Shown here: piece by piece, positions 6,731-8,808 of the stretch
How the letters are laid out: each line of letters starts with the position of its first letter
Numbering within the stretch: position 1 is the first letter of the stretch
NCBI GenBank assembly: GCA_017523185.1
Contig: JAFWXB010000427.1
Span: 1-8,808 of the forward strand
Length of the DNA: 8,808 nt
Origin: Lachnospiraceae bacterium
Lineage (GTDB): Bacteria; Bacillota_A; Clostridia; Lachnospirales; Lachnospiraceae
Direction: 5' to 3'
The notes under the pieces: generated by a model
Database searches by the model: none
Told to the model about the DNA's origin: nothing
What the model saw: the letters and a program-made list of their open reading frames with translations, nothing else
Translations under genes and position numbers: made by a program

Positions 6731-7660
6731 ATGGAAAGATTAGAAAGAATGCCGGTTCCTGTACTTCCAACATTTGTAGGGGCATTGACATTAGGTAATG
6801 TATTTAATGGTATGGGATATGCATGGGTACGTCATTTAACCATGTGGACAGCTACTATTATTTTATTACTGTATATTGTAAAAATCATTAAGTATCCAAA
6901 AGTTTGCATGAATGAATACAAAAATACAGTTCCATGTAGTTTGTATGCAGCATTTGATATGATAATGATGATACTTGGAAGTTACTATTTTGATTACATT
7001 CCAGCATTTGGAAAAGCTCTTTGGGGCGTGGCAATTATTATTCATATTTGTCATATTTGTATATTTACATATAGAAATGTAATAAAAGAACGCAATATCA
7101 ATACGTTTGTACCAAGTTGGTTCGTAACTTATAATGGAATCATGGTAAGTTGTGTTGTTGGTGGTGCTATGAATATGGCAGGTGTTTTAAAGTATATTGT
7201 ATATTATGGCATTATAATTTACTTTATTATTATTCCAATTATGATTTGGAGATTGATGACAGTAGAAGTAAAACCACCGGTATATCACACAATGGCAGTT
7301 GTACTTGCACCATGTTCTCTTTGTCTTGTAAGTTATTTAAATGTGATTCAAAATCCAAATGCTATGATGGTATATGTTTTATATGCTTGTGTATTTGTTT
7401 CGTTTGCATTTATTGTTATTAAATTGCCGAAATTTTTTGCATTCCAATTTACACCGGGATTTGCAGGTCTTACATTCCCAATGGCAATTGGTGTCGTAGC
7501 AAGTCAAAAAATGACAGCATTTTTGACAACAGCAGGAAATGAAGCATTTGCAAATATTGTAAAACAGATAAGTGGAATACAGCTTTATCTTACAACCATG
7601 ATTATTGGATATGTACTTTTAAATTTTGTCATTATGGCACTTAAAATAGAACGAAAATAG
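6731..7660 (+). CDS. TDT-family (TehA/SLAC1-like) anion channel or transporter
   Basis: This integral membrane protein of 309 residues has about ten hydrophobic segments (near residues 10-28, 35-55, 74-88, 96-115, 130-150, 156-175, 186-204, 211-231, 243-260 and 282-304). This is the size and topology of the tellurite-resistance/dicarboxylate transporter family. Family-like stretches are PVPVLPTFVGALTLGN near the N-terminus, PSWFVTYNGIMV (128-139), APCSLCLVSYL (193-203) and TPGFAGLTFPMA (241-252). Known relatives include TehA, the yeast sulfite exporter Ssu1 and plant SLAC1/SLAH channels, some of which conduct nitrate. Position between nitrate reductase genes and mobA suggests nitrate entry or nitrite/sulfite exit, which is inference. 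The ATG at 6731 is the first after an in-frame stop at 6704; its ribosome binding site is a modest AAGG at 6717-6720. Confidence 0.85.
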   Translation: MERLERMPVPVLPTFVGALTLGNVFNGMGYAWVRHLTMWTATIILLLYIVKIIKYPKVCMNEYKNTVPCSLYAAFDMIMMILGSYYFDYIPAFGKALWGVAIIIHICHICIFTYRNVIKERNINTFVPSWFVTYNGIMVSCVVGGAMNMAGVLKYIVYYGIIIYFIIIPIMIWRLMTVEVKPPVYHTMAVVLAPCSLCLVSYLNVIQNPNAMMVYVLYACVFVSFAFIVIKLPKFFAFQFTPGFAGLTFPMAIGVVASQKMTAFLTTAGNEAFANIVKQISGIQLYLTTMIIGYVLLNFVIMALKIERK

Positions 7661-7668
7661 GTCATAAA

Positions 7669-8286
7669 ATGAAAATAGGTTGTGCAGTTTTAGCAGGAGG
7701 GCAAAGTTCTCGTATGGGCAAAGACAAATCCCTCCTTACTTTTCAAGGAGAAACATTTTTAAATAAAATTTGTGAAACACTAAGTGGATTTGAAGAAAAA
7801 ATCATAGCAAGTGGAGCTAATAGAACTATTGGGGTTAGTGAAGTTAGTGGAACTAGTGAGATTAGTGGAGCTTATGATAAGAATAATATAAGTAATGGTT
7901 CGTGGAATATTGTTCCTGACATTTATCCGAAAAAAGGTCCCATCGGAGGGCTTCACGCAGTTCTTTCCATATGTGAATCAGAAGCATTATTTTGTGTTTC
8001 TTGTGATATGCCTTTGTTACAAAAATCTTTGGTCGAATATGTATGTAGTTTTATGATAGAAGAATATGATGCAATCATTGCAGTAACAGAAGAAGGACGA
8101 AAACAACCATTGTGTGCAATTTATCGAAAATCAGTTGTTTCTATTTTAGAAAAACAGATTTTAGAAGGAAATTATCGCATGATGGGAGCATTAGAACAAA
8201 TGCGAGTAAATTATGTTGCCATTGGTTCGGAATATAGTTGGCAATTAAAAAATATCAATACTCCAGAGGAGTATTTAGAATTATAA
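7669..8286 (+). CDS. mobA: Molybdenum cofactor guanylyltransferase (MobA)
   Basis: This cytoplasmic enzyme transfers GMP from GTP to Mo-molybdopterin to make the guanine dinucleotide cofactor needed by the nitrate reductase encoded upstream. The 205-residue protein has the nucleotidyltransferase signature LAGGQSSRMGKDKSLL (8-23), with G10-G11, R15 and K20. It also has VPD at 82-84, GPIGGL (90-95), the metal-binding CDMP (112-115, Asp113), QPLCAIY (146-152) and a C-terminal NINTPEEY (195-202). The start lies only 8 bases after the transporter stop and has just a weak TAGG as ribosome binding site, so translation is probably coupled. Unusual is a low-complexity insertion at about residues 53-75, between the ASGANR strand and VPD, built from nine-base repeats (listed separately). 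The insertion keeps the frame and leaves all catalytic motifs intact, so the gene is probably functional. Confidence 0.93.
   Translation: MKIGCAVLAGGQSSRMGKDKSLLTFQGETFLNKICETLSGFEEKIIASGANRTIGVSEVSGTSEISGAYDKNNISNGSWNIVPDIYPKKGPIGGLHAVLSICESEALFCVSCDMPLLQKSLVEYVCSFMIEEYDAIIAVTEEGRKQPLCAIYRKSVVSILEKQILEGNYRMMGALEQMRVNYVAIGSEYSWQLKNINTPEEYLEL
7807..7878 (+). repeat. Degenerate nine-base tandem repeat inside mobA, about eight units
   Basis: Eight successive nine-base units are in codon phase. The clearest are GTTAGTGAA (7834), GTTAGTGGA (7843), ACTAGTGAG (7852) and ATTAGTGGA (7861), encoding VSE-VSG-TSE-ISG (residues 56-67). Flanking units (7807, 7816, 7825, 7870) are more diverged. AGTGGAGCT occurs at 7810-7818 and again at 7864-7872, exactly 54 bases or six units apart. 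This suggests that the array grew from the conserved ASGANR-coding segment by slippage or unequal duplication. Confidence 0.85.
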
Positions 8287-8305
8287 GAAAAAAGTCGAAT
8301 TTCGA

Positions 8306-8405
8306 GTCGTTTTACCTAAACAAATATGCATGGTGGGCGACCGTGAACAAAATGTTCACCGGAGTATATTTGGAAACGGATATGCTTTCCTAAATTGAGA
8401 AGGAG
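8306..8405 (+). promoter_or_regulatory. Candidate structured leader RNA (riboswitch-like) upstream of the ECF-type gene; class not recognised
   Basis: One fold is a three-way-junction-like domain. P1 is CAAATATGC (8321-8329) with GTATATTTG (8364-8372), nine pairs with one wobble. P2 is GGT (8332-8334) with ACC (8340-8342). P3 is GTGAAC (8343-8348) with GTTCAC (8354-8359). Then GGAAA (8372-8376) pairs with TTTCC (8386-8390). Two competing pairings exist. Bases 8306-8316 can pair with 8332-8341 (ten pairs, three of them wobbles, one bulge), putting the P1 5' strand in a loop. TTCCT (8387-8391) can pair with AGGAG (8401-8405), masking the ribosome binding site. Mutually exclusive stems ending at a Shine-Dalgarno are typical of translational riboswitches. 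Position after mobA hints at a cofactor-related ligand, but I do not see the conserved CCUCC-type core I associate with the Moco motif, nor TPP, THF, FMN or cobalamin signatures. Confidence 0.5.
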
Positions 8406-8413
8406 TTCGTTAT

Positions 8414-8808
8414 ATGAAACATTCAAAATTATCCATGTTAAATTTCATGGCTTTATGTTGTGTGCTTGGAATGTTTACCAAGAAACTTATCAATCCTTTT
8501 GCAAATATAATAACAGAAGCACTTCATATTCCGGGAGGAATCAGTACAGGATTTTCCATTATGTTTTTAGTTATTGCAACAGAAATTGTCAAAACAAATT
8601 GTCCCAATAGTTCAGATGTTATCATTCGAAGATGTGGAACATTGATGGGAACTGTACAAGGATTTTTATCGATTGCTCTTGGACGAGTGGGCAGTATGGG
8701 GCTTTTAATGCCGGTTGGATTTATTGCAACGGGTATAGCTATTGATATGGTATATCATTTACAGAAATATATTGCATTTTCTCAAATAGAACGAATGGTA
8801 TTTGCCAA
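8414..8808 (+). CDS. Membrane protein resembling an ECF transporter substrate-binding (S) component, 3' truncated by window end
   Basis: The first 131 codons are visible and the frame is open to the window end. The start is ATG at 8414, eight bases after AAGGAG (8400-8405). The product is hydrophobic with about four membrane segments so far (near residues 8-26, 40-60, 75-92 and 95-113). Small-residue-rich turns such as IPGGISTGFSIMF (39-51) and RRCGTLMGTVQGF (72-84) resemble YkoE-like and other energy-coupling-factor S components that import vitamins or metals. The substrate cannot be deduced. The structured leader suggests control by a small molecule that may be the imported compound or derive from it. 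Position after mobA suggests, weakly, a link to molybdenum or pterin metabolism. Downstream ATPase (EcfA-like) and EcfT-like permease genes would support the call but lie outside the window. Confidence 0.6.
   Translation, partial: MKHSKLSMLNFMALCCVLGMFTKKLINPFANIITEALHIPGGISTGFSIMFLVIATEIVKTNCPNSSDVIIRRCGTLMGTVQGFLSIALGRVGSMGLLMPVGFIATGIAIDMVYHLQKYIAFSQIERMVFA

Noticed and set aside
7150..7422. 90-residue cysteine-rich ORF inside the TDT gene
   Set aside because: It is an out-of-frame shadow of the transporter. The cysteines come from TGT in the hydrophobic coding sequence, and there is no ribosome binding site.
8295..8310. Intrinsic terminator after mobA (TCGA-ATT-TCGA followed by T-rich bases)
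   Set aside because: The stem is only four pairs with a three-base loop, and the T run comes five bases later. Too weak to call.
8395..8610. 71-residue ORF starting just before the ECF-like gene
   Set aside because: It lies in another frame of the membrane-protein gene, its composition is not protein-like, and the ribosome binding site AAGGAG serves the ATG at 8414.

Overview
This window reads as part of the chromosome of a strictly or facultatively anaerobic, low-GC Firmicute, most likely a member of the Clostridia (Lachnospiraceae or Clostridium-like). The signs are AT-rich codon use, strong AGGAGG ribosome binding sites, an Asr-type anaerobic sulfite reductase, and a soluble clostridial-type nitrate reductase without a signal peptide. 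All eight genes lie on the + strand, with little space between them. The lineage is inferred from style and gene content, because no rRNA or other marker gene is present.

Layout. (1) 3-2631: asrA (5' end cut by the window edge), asrB and asrC, tightly coupled, encoding the three-subunit siroheme anaerobic sulfite reductase. (2) 2632-2831: a 200-bp AT-rich gap holding a long imperfect inverted repeat that encloses a plausible sigma-A-type promoter, a direct repeat and a small hairpin. (3) 2832-6603: a molybdopterin oxidoreductase of the Nas/Nap nitrate reductase type with a cysteine Mo ligand, a four-cluster ferredoxin subunit, and an FAD/NAD(P)H oxidoreductase. Together these look like a complete cytoplasmic pyridine-nucleotide-to-nitrate electron chain. 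(4) 6604-6730: an AT-rich gap with a possible second promoter. (5) 6731-8286: a TDT/SLAC1-type anion channel or transporter and mobA, which makes the guanine-dinucleotide form of the molybdenum cofactor. (6) 8287-8413: a non-coding stretch that can form a three-way-junction-like RNA, with mutually exclusive alternatives reaching the ribosome binding site. (7) 8414-8808: the start of a membrane protein resembling an ECF transporter S component, cut by the window end.

How they work together. The NAD(P)H:FAD subunit would pass electrons through the 16-cysteine ferredoxin to the nitrate reductase, and MobA would supply its bis-MGD cofactor. The TDT protein is a candidate route for nitrate, nitrite or sulfite across the membrane. 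No dedicated nitrite reductase is visible. The siroheme enzyme next door is an obvious candidate for removing nitrite, in addition to or instead of sulfite; this is inference. The least explained element is the structured leader before the ECF-like gene. It looks like a riboswitch, but I could not match it to a class I know.
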